A stretch of 64,000 nucleotides of DNA from the NCBI RefSeq assembly GCF_024124665.1, contig NZ_JAMXSB010000001.1:248001-312000 (forward strand). The letters run 5' to 3'. The notes beneath the pieces are model-generated. The model was not told the DNA's origin, searched no databases, and saw only the letters and a list, made by a program, of their open reading frames with translations. Origin of the DNA: Pleionea sp. CnH1-48. Its GTDB lineage: Bacteria; Pseudomonadota; Gammaproteobacteria; Enterobacterales; Kangiellaceae. The translations under genes and the position numbers were made by a program. Below are positions 8,132 through 17,340 of the stretch, piece by piece; within the stretch, counting starts at the first letter, position 1; each line of letters opens with the position of its first letter.

Positions 8132-8989
8132 TCACAACTTCATTAAACGATGATAATGCTCTGGACGACGGTCACGGAACAGTCCCCAGCTACGACGTTG
8201 CTCATGCAATTCTTTTAGATCAAACGAAGCAATAATGCAGGCAGTTTTCTCCTGCTCTGCTTCAATCACTTTGGCACCCGCTCCATCAGTAATAAACGAC
8301 GAGCCATAAAAAGTAATCGAACAGCTGTCACCCTCTTCTTTTCCAATACGATTCGATGCAATCACCGGAGTGCAATTAGCTGCAGAATGTCCTTGCATTA
8401 CTCGTTGCCAATGCTCTCTAGAGTTCAGGGTAGGATCTTGCGGCTCACTGCCAATAGCCGTTGGATAAAACAACAACTCTGCGCCCTCTAAGACCATAGC
8501 TCGAGCGGCTTCAGGAAACCACTGATCCCAGCAGATCGCCACACCTATCTTGGCATAGCGTGTTTGCCAAACTTTAAAGCCGCTATCACCTGGTGAAAAA
8601 TAAAACTTCTCTTGATAGCCAGGACCATCAGGAATATGCGACTTACGATAGTTATCCAGGATCGTTCCATCAGCATCAATCACAGCCAATGAATTAAAAT
8701 AACTTTGTCCACTGCGTTCAAAATAACTAATCGGCAAAACAACAGCTAACTCTTTGGCTAATGCACTAAAATGCTTAAGCAGTGTGCTATCTTCATAGGA
8801 TTCTGCCAGATCAAAGTATTCGCCTTTTTGATCCTTGCAAAAATAAGGCGTGGCAAAAAGTTCTTGTAGCAAAATAATCTGAGCGCCTTGAGCATGGGCT
8901 TCTCGCACCATAGCGTCAGCTTGTTTAATGTTTTCGTCGAGTTGCCAACTGCATGGAAACTGAGTAGCTGCAACAGTAACGTGATTCAC
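8132..8989 (-). CDS. aguB: N-carbamoylputrescine amidohydrolase
   Basis: A protein of 285 residues of the nitrilase superfamily. The catalytic triad is visible: Glu in LLQELFATPYF (about 43), Lys in YRKSHIPDGPGY (about 115) and Cys in GVAICWDQWFPEAAR (about 153). The HIPDGPGYQEKFYFSPGD and WDQWFPE signatures are those of N-carbamoylputrescine hydrolases rather than general nitrilases. It converts N-carbamoylputrescine to putrescine, CO2 and ammonia. The upstream gene aguA ends 30 bp before it on the same strand, giving an aguA-aguB operon. Confidence 0.93.
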   Translation of the reverse strand: MNHVTVAATQFPCSWQLDENIKQADAMVREAHAQGAQIILLQELFATPYFCKDQKGEYFDLAESYEDSTLLKHFSALAKELAVVLPISYFERSGQSYFNSLAVIDADGTILDNYRKSHIPDGPGYQEKFYFSPGDSGFKVWQTRYAKIGVAICWDQWFPEAARAMVLEGAELLFYPTAIGSEPQDPTLNSREHWQRVMQGHSAANCTPVIASNRIGKEEGDSCSITFYGSSFITDGAGAKVIEAEQEKTACIIASFDLKELHEQRRSWGLFRDRRPEHYHRLMKL

Positions 8990-9019
8990 GAGTACAATCT
9001 CCTTAATGGTCGTTTATTG

Positions 9020-10036
9020 TTAGACGACTTTGGCAATAGGTTGTTGCTGAGTAATGCAATGAATGCCCCCTCCACCTTGAAAAATATCAAGTGCAGGTAG
9101 CTGAATAATTTCGCGCTCAGGGAAACACTGCTGTAATGTCTCTTTTGCAGCGCGATCATAATCTGGTTGATTAAACTCAGCCATGATTAAACCTTTATTC
9201 GGTAAATAAAAATTAATATAAGAAAGTGACATGCGCGATTGGTCAGATAAAAAGCGTGCTTCTGGCTGATGAATCTTTTGAACTTTAAGGGGCTGCTCAT
9301 TCACATCAGTAGCTTGAATCAATCTTTGATAATTATTCTGTAAGATGGAGTAATTGCTGTCGCTGCTATCATCGCAGTACAAAGCAACCAACTCTCGCTC
9401 AGAGACAAAACAAGCCAACTCATCAATATGACCATCAGTATGATCGTCGGTCAAACCACGTTCCAACCAAATGGTTTTATCAACCCCTAAACACCGAGAG
9501 AATTCCCCTTCTATCTGTTCTTTACTCCAACCAGAATTTCGATTGCTATTAAGCAAACATTGCTCCGTCGTCAACGCAAGCCCTGCTCCATTCACATGAA
9601 TAGCACCACCTTCTGTGGTTAATGAAGACTCAATAACAGAGAGCTCCAAATGCTGCGCCACTCGACGAGCAAACTCGGCGTCTTGATCATAAGGAGTAAA
9701 CTGCCCTCCCCAACCATTAAACTGCCAGTTTACAACACTCAAAGAACCATCCTGGGTGCGAACAAATGTAGGCCCGGAATCTCTGGTCCAGGAATCATCA
9801 ATAGGCCAGACTAAAACCTGAGCAAACTGCCCAACCTGCCGTTCACAATCGACTTTGTCGGACTGATGACACACCATAATCACAGGCTCGAACGCACTGA
9901 TTGCCTTGGCCACCTGTGCAAATGCATCTCTTGCAGCACTGATGTTTTGCCATAGATCTTGCCGACAAGGCCAGGCCATCCAGCAGCATTCATGCTGTTG
10001 CCATTCTGCTGGCATAGTCATAGATACTGTTTTCAT
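9020..10036 (-). CDS. aguA: Agmatine deiminase
   Basis: A protein of 338 residues of the peptidylarginine deiminase-like (PPADC) family. Visible motifs are MPAEWQQHECCWMAWP at the start, DSWTRDSGPTFV (about 80-91), NWQFNGWGGQ, the LTDDHTDGHIDELACF segment with catalytic His and Asp, and the C-terminal GGGGIHCITQQQP carrying the nucleophilic Cys. It converts agmatine to N-carbamoylputrescine and ammonia. It is the first gene of an aguA-aguB operon. Together with speE it feeds spermidine synthesis without requiring ornithine decarboxylase. Confidence 0.94.
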   Translation of the reverse strand: MKTVSMTMPAEWQQHECCWMAWPCRQDLWQNISAARDAFAQVAKAISAFEPVIMVCHQSDKVDCERQVGQFAQVLVWPIDDSWTRDSGPTFVRTQDGSLSVVNWQFNGWGGQFTPYDQDAEFARRVAQHLELSVIESSLTTEGGAIHVNGAGLALTTEQCLLNSNRNSGWSKEQIEGEFSRCLGVDKTIWLERGLTDDHTDGHIDELACFVSERELVALYCDDSSDSNYSILQNNYQRLIQATDVNEQPLKVQKIHQPEARFLSDQSRMSLSYINFYLPNKGLIMAEFNQPDYDRAAKETLQQCFPEREIIQLPALDIFQGGGGIHCITQQQPIAKVV

Positions 10037-10265
10037 ATAAAACCTTGTAACAAACAGTAAGCTTTAGACTCATTATCCCTCAAAATCAAATTTTATGAAA
10101 AGCGTTTTGTTAAGGCCGATTGTAAACGCCCCAAGTCAAAGGTATGCTCTTTGATTCTCGACTTTATGGGGAGCATCACTAAGGTACTCACTCATTAGTT
10201 CATAGCAGGCGTAAGCAATATCCCGTTTTAATAACACAGCAAGAATACAACACGAGAGAAAAACA

Positions 10266-10628
10266 ATGACACATCCTTTTGAAACCTTCAGAGAAAAGCG
10301 TAAAGCAGGTAACGAAAAAGCATTAGACACAGATAATTTGATGACGAAACGATTTTTCTCTTTAGACAAACAAGCCTATGGTGATGGCGCACTGAATATG
10401 AAAACCAAGGAGTTGTTAGGCCTGGTGGCTTCTATGGTGCTGCGTTGTAACGATTGTATCGATTACCATCTGGAAAATTGCGTAAAAGCGGGTTACACAA
10501 AAGCCGAACTGGACGAAGCCATGGGTGTTGCCATGTTGGTGGGTGGTTCTATCGTTATCCCTCACTTACGACATGCAGCAGAGAGTCTGGAGTTTTTATT
10601 TGAAGAACATAGCAAAGAGCAATCTTAA
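10266..10628 (+). CDS. Carboxymuconolactone decarboxylase/AhpD-like family protein
   Basis: A protein of 120 residues. The core MKTKELLGLVASMVLRCNDCIDYHLENCVKAGYT contains the AhpD-type CxxC (C-N-D-C) followed by a His four residues later (CIDYH), the pattern of the thiol-active AhpD subgroup. The rest (ELDEAMGVAMLVGGSIVIPHLRHA) is the usual helical pair. AhpD relatives act in alkylhydroperoxide reduction or as general thiol oxidoreductases; the substrate here is not determined. It is divergent from aguA and convergent with hda, with a palindromic sequence (10654-10682) after it. Confidence 0.85.
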   Translation: MTHPFETFREKRKAGNEKALDTDNLMTKRFFSLDKQAYGDGALNMKTKELLGLVASMVLRCNDCIDYHLENCVKAGYTKAELDEAMGVAMLVGGSIVIPHLRHAAESLEFLFEEHSKEQS

Positions 10629-10653
10629 ACAATTAAACACTCCAAGCAGGAAG

Positions 10654-10682
10654 TACCCGTTGTATTTTAAAATGCACGGGTA
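10654..10682. repeat. Degenerate short palindrome related to the ATACCC/GGGTAT repeat
   Basis: Reads TACCCG...CGGGTA around a central GTATTTTAAAATGCA. Its ends match those of the longer palindromic repeats at 18859, 39695 and 41762, so it may be a shortened copy. It sits between convergent genes and could also end transcription. Confidence 0.35.
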
Positions 10683-10737
10683 TTAACTGGATGCATGCAG
10701 AAAACCATTAAGTATAGAGACTCAATAGCGCCGCTAC

Positions 10738-11418
10738 TTATAGCCCTAAGACTTCTTTAACAAAAGGAACGGTAAGTGGTCGTTGAGCAACTAACGACGC
10801 CTTGTCTAACTTATCAATAGCATCAAGTAAATAGCGTAAATCTCGAGAGCTGCGGTTTAACATAAAAGCCGCCACTTCATCAGCCAAAGCCAAACCACTG
10901 GCCGCGGCTTTTTGCTGGATCAATACCATTTTGTCACTGTCAGAAAGTGGTTGAACTTTAAAAACCGTCATCGCCGTTAAACGAGATTTTAAATCCTTTA
11001 ATTGAATATCCTGTTCGGCAGGCGGTGCTTTGGCAGCGATCAATAAATTTGCACCAATATCTTTAAGCTGGTTATAAAGATGAAATAAAGCTTCTTGCCA
11101 TTCTGGTTGTGACAAAACATCATCACAATCATCAATAACTACCCATGAAAACTGCGCCAGCCCCTGTAACATTTCGGGGGCCAATCCCGGCTCGGACATG
11201 GGCAGATACATCGCCACGCCATCATCAAGAGAATTGACCACACCCTGCAACAAGTGTGATTTACCAACGCCTGCCGCTCCCCATAAATAAATGAACTCGC
11301 CGTGAGAGTCCATCGACAAGCTGCGTAAGAACTCCAATAAAATGTGGTTCTTTCCTACTAGAAATGAGTCAAGATCAATCTCTTGGTTGAGGGTAACGTT
11401 TAAAGGTAACTGCTGCAT
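10738..11418 (-). CDS. hda: DnaA regulatory inactivator Hda
   Basis: A protein of 226 residues, a DnaA-like AAA+ ATPase without the DNA-binding domain. The N-terminus MQQLPLNVTL provides the clamp-binding motif (QQLPL) that tethers Hda to the DNA-loaded beta clamp. Walker A is GAAGVGKSHLLQ (about 48-59) and Walker B WVVIDDCDDV (about 93-102). Hda stimulates hydrolysis of DnaA-bound ATP after replication starts. Its ATG overlaps the stop codon of the upstream permease gene (TAATG), so the two are translationally coupled. Confidence 0.93.
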   Translation of the reverse strand: MQQLPLNVTLNQEIDLDSFLVGKNHILLEFLRSLSMDSHGEFIYLWGAAGVGKSHLLQGVVNSLDDGVAMYLPMSEPGLAPEMLQGLAQFSWVVIDDCDDVLSQPEWQEALFHLYNQLKDIGANLLIAAKAPPAEQDIQLKDLKSRLTAMTVFKVQPLSDSDKMVLIQQKAAASGLALADEVAAFMLNRSSRDLRYLLDAIDKLDKASLVAQRPLTVPFVKEVLGL

Positions 11419-12545
11419 TATTCTTCTTTTATTGGGTTAGTTACAACTTCGGGCTCTGGTTCTTTGATCTCTTCGCCCGACGAAAGAGGCACAGTAGCTC
11501 CGTAGAGGACACTGCCTAAATATTTATCATGAGCATGCCTGAGCAATACCATGATCACTGCGGCCACAGGTAATGCCAACAGCACTCCCGTAAAGCCAAA
11601 TAGCTGGCCACCAGCCAGGATAGCAAAAATAACCGCGACCGGATGTAGACCAATTTTATCACCAACCAAAAGAGGCGTTAACACCATGCCTTCGAGCATT
11701 TGGCCGACAATAAATACGATAGCAACAAAGAGTAAAATACTCGCATCACCAAACTGGATTAATGCGGCAATAGAAGCAAACAAAATACCGATAATAAAAC
11801 CGAGGTACGGCACAATACTGGCTAGCCCGGCAATAAATCCAGCGAGCAAAGCAACATCGAGTCCAACCATCCACAAGCCAATACTATAAATAAGGCCCAA
11901 AGCCATCATGACCATCAACTGGCCACGAACAAAAGCACTTAATACGGTGTCGCACTCATCGCCCAACTGAACAACCACAGGCTCCATATGACGAGGTAAC
12001 AAGGATCTGATTCGCGCAACCAGATCATCCCAATCTCTTAGCAAATAAAAGGTAACAACGGGAACAAGAACCAGATTTCCAAGCCAACCAAATAAAGCCA
12101 TACCAGACGAGGTTAACGATTTGAATAAAGAAGCAACAATGCCGGAAGCTCCGCCTATTTGCTCACCAAATGCATCATGGAGAGACTCGAAGTCCAACTG
12201 ACCTTGTGGCAGGTCGAATGTACTTACAAGCCATGGCTTTGCTTGTGTTTCAAACCACCCACTAACAACAGCAGATTTACTGGAAAATAGATCGGCCTGT
12301 TGTTTTAGTAATGGAATCATCATCAACAACAACAGTAATCCAACAAGAGAGAACAGAGTGAAAACAATAACCACAGCCCAGGTGCGAGGTATTTTTTTTG
12401 TTTCTAGCCAGTCAGCGACCGGATCGCCAAGATAGGCCAGAATCGCACCCAACAAAAAAGGACTCAATATGGGGCTCAAAGCTACAACCAACCAGCCTAA
12501 TAAGACGATTGCTCCGAGCCACCACCAACGCTTGATATCACTCAT
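11418..12545 (-). CDS. AI-2E/PerM family membrane transporter
   Basis: I place the start at ATG 12545, which has AGGAG nine bases upstream and begins just after the preceding gene's stop; this gives 375 residues (MSDIKRWWWLGAI). The family's pattern of about eight hydrophobic helices is visible: two at the N-terminus, a soluble middle part rich in Leu/Gln, then LVLVPVVTFYLLRDWDDL and the conserved VPYLGFIIGILFA region. Members are proposed exporters or permeases of small molecules; the substrate here cannot be told. Gene order permease-hda-(purM side) is common in gammaproteobacteria. The C-terminus carries a short acidic Glu/Pro tail. Confidence 0.85.
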   Translation of the reverse strand: MSDIKRWWWLGAIVLLGWLVVALSPILSPFLLGAILAYLGDPVADWLETKKIPRTWAVVIVFTLFSLVGLLLLLMMIPLLKQQADLFSSKSAVVSGWFETQAKPWLVSTFDLPQGQLDFESLHDAFGEQIGGASGIVASLFKSLTSSGMALFGWLGNLVLVPVVTFYLLRDWDDLVARIRSLLPRHMEPVVVQLGDECDTVLSAFVRGQLMVMMALGLIYSIGLWMVGLDVALLAGFIAGLASIVPYLGFIIGILFASIAALIQFGDASILLFVAIVFIVGQMLEGMVLTPLLVGDKIGLHPVAVIFAILAGGQLFGFTGVLLALPVAAVIMVLLRHAHDKYLGSVLYGATVPLSSGEEIKEPEPEVVTNPIKEE

Positions 12546-12546
12546 C

Positions 12547-13113
12547 CTACTCATCTCCTTTTGCTTGCAGCCGCTTATGGCGGCGATACCTCCCTCCCCA
12601 AACAATAACGTAATAAATACCGCTAAGAATGGTAGAAAGGTAAACCAGTGCAGTGATAATCATCAGCAACCATTCAGGTAATGCATAGAGCCCTAAGGAT
12701 ACCAAGATTGAAACAACCAATAGTATTTGTAGAAAAGTATTTGCTTTAGATAATCGGCTGGGCGACATTCGGTAAGGCCCCAAAGCACGATGATAGAGAT
12801 AAGCGCCTGTTATGATCATCACATCACGAGCCGTAACCAGCGCAAACAGCCACCAGCTAAGCTTTTGATTTAAACACAACATAAGCATTGTAAAGACGAG
12901 CAATGCTTTATCGGCCAAGGGGTCAAGAATCGCACCAAAACGACTCTCCCACTTAAATGTTTTAGCCAAAAAACCATCAATGCCGTCAGAAATGCCAGCG
13001 ATAAAGAAAATCCAGATGGCTTCGTAGTAACGCTCTTGATGCAACAGCCAGACCAACGGAATAACCAGAATTACTCGCAGAATGGTTATAAGGTTTGGCA
13101 ATTGCTGAATCAT
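12547..13113 (-). CDS. CDP-alcohol phosphatidyltransferase family protein (PgsA-like)
   Basis: From ATG 13113, which overlaps the previous stop as ATGA, the product is 188 residues (MIQQLPNLITILRV). The CDP-alcohol phosphotransferase signature is present: SDGIDGFLAKTFKWESRFGA followed by ILDPLADK, with Lys where the classical motif has Arg. Five or six membrane helices can be seen. These enzymes transfer a phosphatidyl group from CDP-diacylglycerol, for example to glycerol-3-phosphate in phosphatidylglycerol synthesis. Whether this is the main PgsA or the second paralogue often found beside hda cannot be decided from sequence. Confidence 0.85.
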   Translation of the reverse strand: MIQQLPNLITILRVILVIPLVWLLHQERYYEAIWIFFIAGISDGIDGFLAKTFKWESRFGAILDPLADKALLVFTMLMLCLNQKLSWWLFALVTARDVMIITGAYLYHRALGPYRMSPSRLSKANTFLQILLVVSILVSLGLYALPEWLLMIITALVYLSTILSGIYYVIVWGGRYRRHKRLQAKGDE

Positions 13114-14171
13114 GGGCGCCACTGATAAATGAGTAAATTGGGGTCTGTTTGAGGCAACCCATCATCAATCGGATAAAGCTTGTTATCAATTTCCATCGCC
13201 TGGACTAATGAAGCAACCTCACCTACCAAATCGATCGAAATAATCACCTGACGACCGTTCACTTCAAATACCTCAGCTTTACGAATAGCGGGTAGCGCCT
13301 GCAAATAATCCATCAATCCACGAAACGCTTCAAAGCTGCCAATATCTGTCACCATTAAGCGCCAGCTTTCGCGAATATTTTGGGCAGACTCCTTTACACA
13401 GTATTTAACGCAGAGGGTTTCTCCTACCCAATCCATCATTGCTGCTAACAGTTGCTCTTGCTCTGCCGACTCAAAATCTTTGTATTCTGACTGACCGCCA
13501 AGATTAATAAAGAACCGCCCTTGCCACAGCTGACCCGACTCAATAACACGGCCAGCAACGATAGCTTCACTACCATAGCGTGTAGAAGCATCTATTACGG
13601 GTTGAGGAAAACGCCCCCAAATATCACTAATGCCCACTTGCATAGAATCTTCCAAATCCATGAGCGGCAAGATAGTAGGCAACCCACGACGGGTGGCCTG
13701 TTTTTGGAGCATTTCTTTGACTGGATTATCATCCGCTGTTGTCGAGGTTAAAACCTGACGCTGACCTTCTTGTTCATACGCCAACCAAAACAAAGAGACA
13801 GGTAAACTCCCACTCCACATGGGTTGCCCAGCATCATTGATCAGACTGGTGATGGCCTCTTGCTCAAACTGAAATTTAATAAACAACTGCACTTCGCGCG
13901 TTGTTTTGTCGACTTCGCGCAAGTATTGAAAAGTACGCACAAAAGACGATGTTTTCTTGTAGCTTTCGCGCACATAAAAAGCGTCCAGTACTTTTTTTGT
14001 ACCGCTTGCGCGAATCAGCACCTCTTTAAACGCAGCGACTTCGGCGGACTTACGTGCTTTCGCTGATTGATCCGGTACTGGCCAGGTCACCTGGTATTGA
14101 AGTTGAGCGGCTTCCGCACAGAACCCTAGAAGGCTACAACTCAAAAGTAAAAAGGCAAAAATTGGACGCAT
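13110..14171 (-). CDS. DUF2066 family secreted protein
   Basis: ATG 14171 has AAGG seven bases upstream and is preferred over the GTG two codons earlier, giving 353 residues. The N-terminus (MRPIFAFLLLSCSLLGFCAEAA) is a signal peptide; a Cys near its end might be a lipidation site but the box is imperfect. The body shows the DUF2066 hallmarks: R(K)SAEVAAFKEVLIRASGTKKVL near the start and a C-terminal ACT-like repeat segment. The family is conserved between hda and purM in gammaproteobacteria, and its function is unknown. It heads the operon DUF2066-pgsA-like-permease-hda, all with overlapping or abutting junctions. Confidence 0.85.
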   Translation of the reverse strand: MRPIFAFLLLSCSLLGFCAEAAQLQYQVTWPVPDQSAKARKSAEVAAFKEVLIRASGTKKVLDAFYVRESYKKTSSFVRTFQYLREVDKTTREVQLFIKFQFEQEAITSLINDAGQPMWSGSLPVSLFWLAYEQEGQRQVLTSTTADDNPVKEMLQKQATRRGLPTILPLMDLEDSMQVGISDIWGRFPQPVIDASTRYGSEAIVAGRVIESGQLWQGRFFINLGGQSEYKDFESAEQEQLLAAMMDWVGETLCVKYCVKESAQNIRESWRLMVTDIGSFEAFRGLMDYLQALPAIRKAEVFEVNGRQVIISIDLVGEVASLVQAMEIDNKLYPIDDGLPQTDPNLLIYQWRP

Positions 14172-14319
14172 ATCCACCTTACTATTTAAAAAATGCCGTT
14201 TTTAGAACGGGTTATAATAATCGAACCAGCATGAATAACCAATCACTTCAATCATATTTTACGCCAAATTGACGCTTTTTTTCTTCATTTCACGATACTT
14301 GCCAGCCCATATTCAGCAC

Positions 14320-14356
14320 AAAAAAAAGCCCGCTGACAACTCAGCGGGCTTTTTTA
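14320..14356 (-). terminator. Strong bidirectional terminator
   Basis: AAGCCCGCTGA and TCAGCGGGCTT form an 11-bp stem with a CAAC loop, flanked by A and T runs on both sides. It follows the PstS/OmpA-fusion gene on the minus strand. Confidence 0.92.
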
Positions 14357-14369
14357 AATTCCGTGAGAT

Positions 14370-15737
14370 TTATAAAACCCACACCTCAACACGGCGATTC
14401 ATCAGGTTACCATTTTTCGACTGGCTCTTTTCCATAGGAACATAACCACCTTGAACTCGCTCCATCACATCAACACCTCGAGAAGAGAGCTGCTGTTGGA
14501 AAAAGTTTAACCACTCGTCGGTAGACTGCTTGCTTGCCTGCTTCATCGTTGGATCATCCCAGAACCCAGCCAATACAAACTTACGATGCGGATTTTGCTT
14601 TGAAAAACTGATTAAACGCTCAATATCTCTTAGTGTTTTTGAGTCCATCGATTTATCTTCTGACAAACGCAACATAACGGATAAACGATGACCAAAATTC
14701 ATCAAGCTCTGATACTTTTTACTCAATGCATCAGAATCCACGCTAGGGCGGCTACGCGTTGGGAAAAACGAGATCAAACCCGCATTCTTAGCTAATGCCT
14801 GGCCCAGATTGGAACCAGCAAACTCGATAAACTCTTTTGCCATAGGTTCTTTTAACTCAGCAGGCATGTACAAATACAGCTTACGAGACAAAGGATAGTC
14901 TTCTGTACCAATCGAAAAACGGTCAGGGATAATACCCTCACTACCTTCCTGGCTTGCTACACGCAGAACTTTAGCGTCTCCCGTATGAGAAACACCGACA
15001 AAACCAATAGCGCCAACATCTGCCACTACCTTAGACGTCAGCTCTTTACTTGACTCAAAACGACTCGCAGAAGCAACAAGTTCTTTTCCTGAAGGTTTGA
15101 TAACCAGATTTTTAAACGTATCCCAGGTACCAGAGTTATCGTCACGAGCCAAAACCGTAATGGCCTGATCCGGACCACCCAGTTCGTTCCAGTTTGAAAT
15201 CTCACCAGAAAAAATAGCGGCGATTTGCGACAAGCTGAGACCATTAACCGGATTTTCTGGGTTAACAAGGATAGCTAACGCATCGTAAGCAATAATATGC
15301 TCGACATCTTCTGAAGAAAACGATGGGTATATAGCGCTTAATGCAGTTGCCTCTTCTGCCTTAATAGGACGAGATGACATAGCAATGTCGGTCGTTTTGG
15401 ATTTAAGATCTTTGAACCCTGTGCTAGAACCATGAGCATGAAGTTCAATTCTCATGCGTTTATTAGTGGCATGTTTTTCTGCGATAAACAGACGTTCAAC
15501 AGGCACATCGCCTTGAATCACAGAAACATTAGAGAAACCTTTGCCCTTCAAAAAGCCTTCTATTAGCTCAGGAGCAAATTTCTCTCCGACGGTATTAGAA
15601 CCATGAAGCCTTAGTGTTGTGGTATTCCATTGAACCGCTTTTTCTTCCTCTTCCTGAGATTTCATACCCGAAAATACGAAAAAAACACCGACGGCTAAAA
15701 TTGCAGCAACGATTATTGCGATTAAACCGGATTTCAT
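14370..15737 (-). CDS. PstS-like phosphate-binding domain fused to an OmpA-type peptidoglycan-binding domain
   Basis: A protein of 455 residues. An N-terminal anchor (LIAIIVAAILAVGVFFVFSG) is followed by a PBP-like domain of the PstS superfamily (about 40-310): RLHGSNTVGEKFAPELIEGF, the SSRPIKAEEA segment, LARDDNSGTWDTFKNLV and GAIGFVG. The last 120 residues are OmpA-like: FVLAGFWDD, 'WLNFFQQQLSSRGVDV', and the terminal NGNLMNRRVEVWVL with the NRRVE(V/I) signature. The anchor, ligand-binding domain and cell-wall domain imply a fixed periplasmic sensor or scavenger rather than a free ABC-transporter subunit. No pst transport genes are adjacent. Start supported by GGAGG eight bases upstream. 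Confidence 0.8.
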   Translation of the reverse strand: MKSGLIAIIVAAILAVGVFFVFSGMKSQEEEEKAVQWNTTTLRLHGSNTVGEKFAPELIEGFLKGKGFSNVSVIQGDVPVERLFIAEKHATNKRMRIELHAHGSSTGFKDLKSKTTDIAMSSRPIKAEEATALSAIYPSFSSEDVEHIIAYDALAILVNPENPVNGLSLSQIAAIFSGEISNWNELGGPDQAITVLARDDNSGTWDTFKNLVIKPSGKELVASASRFESSKELTSKVVADVGAIGFVGVSHTGDAKVLRVASQEGSEGIIPDRFSIGTEDYPLSRKLYLYMPAELKEPMAKEFIEFAGSNLGQALAKNAGLISFFPTRSRPSVDSDALSKKYQSLMNFGHRLSVMLRLSEDKSMDSKTLRDIERLISFSKQNPHRKFVLAGFWDDPTMKQASKQSTDEWLNFFQQQLSSRGVDVMERVQGGYVPMEKSQSKNGNLMNRRVEVWVL

Positions 15738-16295
15738 CTCGACTGCCTCCGAAAGTACAGCTTAACGTGCTATTACTTAACGTAAAAATGGAATGAGATC
15801 TTGAACTATCTCACCCCCCAAATTTAGGAAGCGCGGCATTTTACTGAAAACTCAATAAAATAATCACTACTATTTCAATAATGCTTTGTGAAATATTTAC
15901 CTTAATAGATAATTCGCAATGATTTCGTACGCTTTTTACACAAGTGTGCATCTTTCTTTCAATTAATGAAATTTGGTGATGCCTGATAGATTCGAGAGTC
16001 AGTATAGGTGAGATATAGCGTTTTCAAGGGAGTAACTCTTAAAATTCGCACCCAATTCTCATTTTATTGCGATCTATTATCACATTGGGTTTTAGCGATA
16101 TTTTCAGAGCTCAAAATAAAGCACGTGTATTGCCGCAGCTCAGGCTAATAGCTAAAAGTCGTCTATGATGTAAGAAGTTAATGAGCAAGAGAGAAAGTTT
16201 CGTTGCCATAAACACATAATAGGCAGCTTGCTATCTCGTTTCCTGTCATAAGGCGTGATAAAATGCGCGCCAAATTTAGCCTCGTGGACAAAACA
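15738..16295. other. Gene-free interval upstream of purM
   Basis: About 560 bp between divergent genes. I found no open frame with a ribosome site. A short hairpin (GAGAT...ATCTC, near 15796-15812) is the only structure noted. It must contain the promoters of purM and of the PstS/OmpA-fusion gene, but no confident -35/-10 pair or PurR operator could be assigned. Confidence 0.5.
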
Positions 16296-17339
16296 GTGAG
16301 TAATAATCAAGACAAAACCTCTTTAAGCTACAAAGACGCCGGCGTTGATATCGATGCAGGTAATGCTCTGGTTGATCGTATTAAAGGTGTTGCACAACGC
16401 ACACGCCGACCAGAAGTGATGGCTGGGTTAGGCGGCTTCGGCGCGCTTTGCGAACTTCCTAAAAACTACAAAGAGCCAGTTCTTGTTTCGGGTACCGACG
16501 GTGTTGGAACAAAGCTAAAGCTAGCTATGGAAACCAACATCCACAATACCATCGGTATTGATTTGGTTGCCATGTGTGTTAATGACTTGTTGGTTCAAGG
16601 GGCTGAACCACTGTTTTTCCTGGATTACTACGCCACAGGTAAACTGGATGTTGACGTTGCTGCCGATGTTGTTACCGGTATTGGTGCTGGTTGTGAGCTG
16701 TCAGCTTGTGCACTTATTGGTGGCGAGACGGCTGAAATGCCTGGTATGTACCAAGAAGGCGACTACGATTTGGCGGGTTTCTGCGTCGGTGTTGTAGAAA
16801 AAAGCGAAATCATTGATGGCACAAAAGTAAAAGCTGGCGATCATATTATTGGTATGAAATCCAGTGGACCTCACTCCAATGGGTATTCATTAATTCGCAA
16901 AGTTATTGAAGTGGCTAACGCCGATCTAAAACAACCCTTTGGTGACAAGACATTAGGCGAAGCATTACTAGAACCCACTCGCATCTATGTAAAATCCGTT
17001 CTTAAAGCTATCAAACAGTTTGATGTACACGCATTGTCACACATCACGGGTGGTGGTTTACTCGAGAACATTCCACGGGTATTGCCAGAAAACACTCAGG
17101 CTAACATTGATAAAAACAGCTGGGAATTGCCAGAAATTTTCCAATGGTTGCAGCAACAAGGCAACATCGAAGCCCAAGAAATGTACCGTACCTTTAACTG
17201 CGGTGTTGGCATGGTCGTTATCGTACCTGCCGACCAAAGTGACGCGGTTATTGAGCTGTTGAATAACGAAGGCGAAGAAGCCTGGTTAATTGGCACCATT
17301 GAAGATAAAACGTCTGACGAGCAGGTGTTGGTAAAATAG
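16296..17339 (+). CDS. purM: Phosphoribosylformylglycinamidine cyclo-ligase
   Basis: The fifth step of purine synthesis: FGAM plus ATP to aminoimidazole ribonucleotide. Family members begin a few residues before [14 protein letters not shown], so the GTG at 16296 (product (M)[15 protein letters not shown], 347 residues) is chosen over an ATG at 16263. Visible motifs are the glycine-rich GGFGAL, the [14 protein letters not shown] loop, [37 protein letters not shown] and [16 protein letters not shown]. Length and order are typical. It is followed one base after its stop by purN, forming the usual purMN operon. Confidence 0.95.
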   Translation: MSNNQDKTSLSYKDAGVDIDAGNALVDRIKGVAQRTRRPEVMAGLGGFGALCELPKNYKEPVLVSGTDGVGTKLKLAMETNIHNTIGIDLVAMCVNDLLVQGAEPLFFLDYYATGKLDVDVAADVVTGIGAGCELSACALIGGETAEMPGMYQEGDYDLAGFCVGVVEKSEIIDGTKVKAGDHIIGMKSSGPHSNGYSLIRKVIEVANADLKQPFGDKTLGEALLEPTRIYVKSVLKAIKQFDVHALSHITGGGLLENIPRVLPENTQANIDKNSWELPEIFQWLQQQGNIEAQEMYRTFNCGVGMVVIVPADQSDAVIELLNNEGEEAWLIGTIEDKTSDEQVLVK

Positions 17340-17340
17340 T

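Noticed and set aside
10136-10369. Minus-strand 77-codon frame with a hydrophobic helix
   Set aside because: Covers the promoter and 5' end of the AhpD-like gene on the opposite strand, with no ribosome site.
16180-16215. PurR operator upstream of purM
   Set aside because: The AAAGTTTCGTTGC stretch only loosely resembles the PurR consensus, so no claim is made.
16263-16295. ATG-initiated longer PurM
   Set aside because: The extra residues ([11 protein letters not shown]) do not belong to the family, whose proteins begin close to the GTG start.
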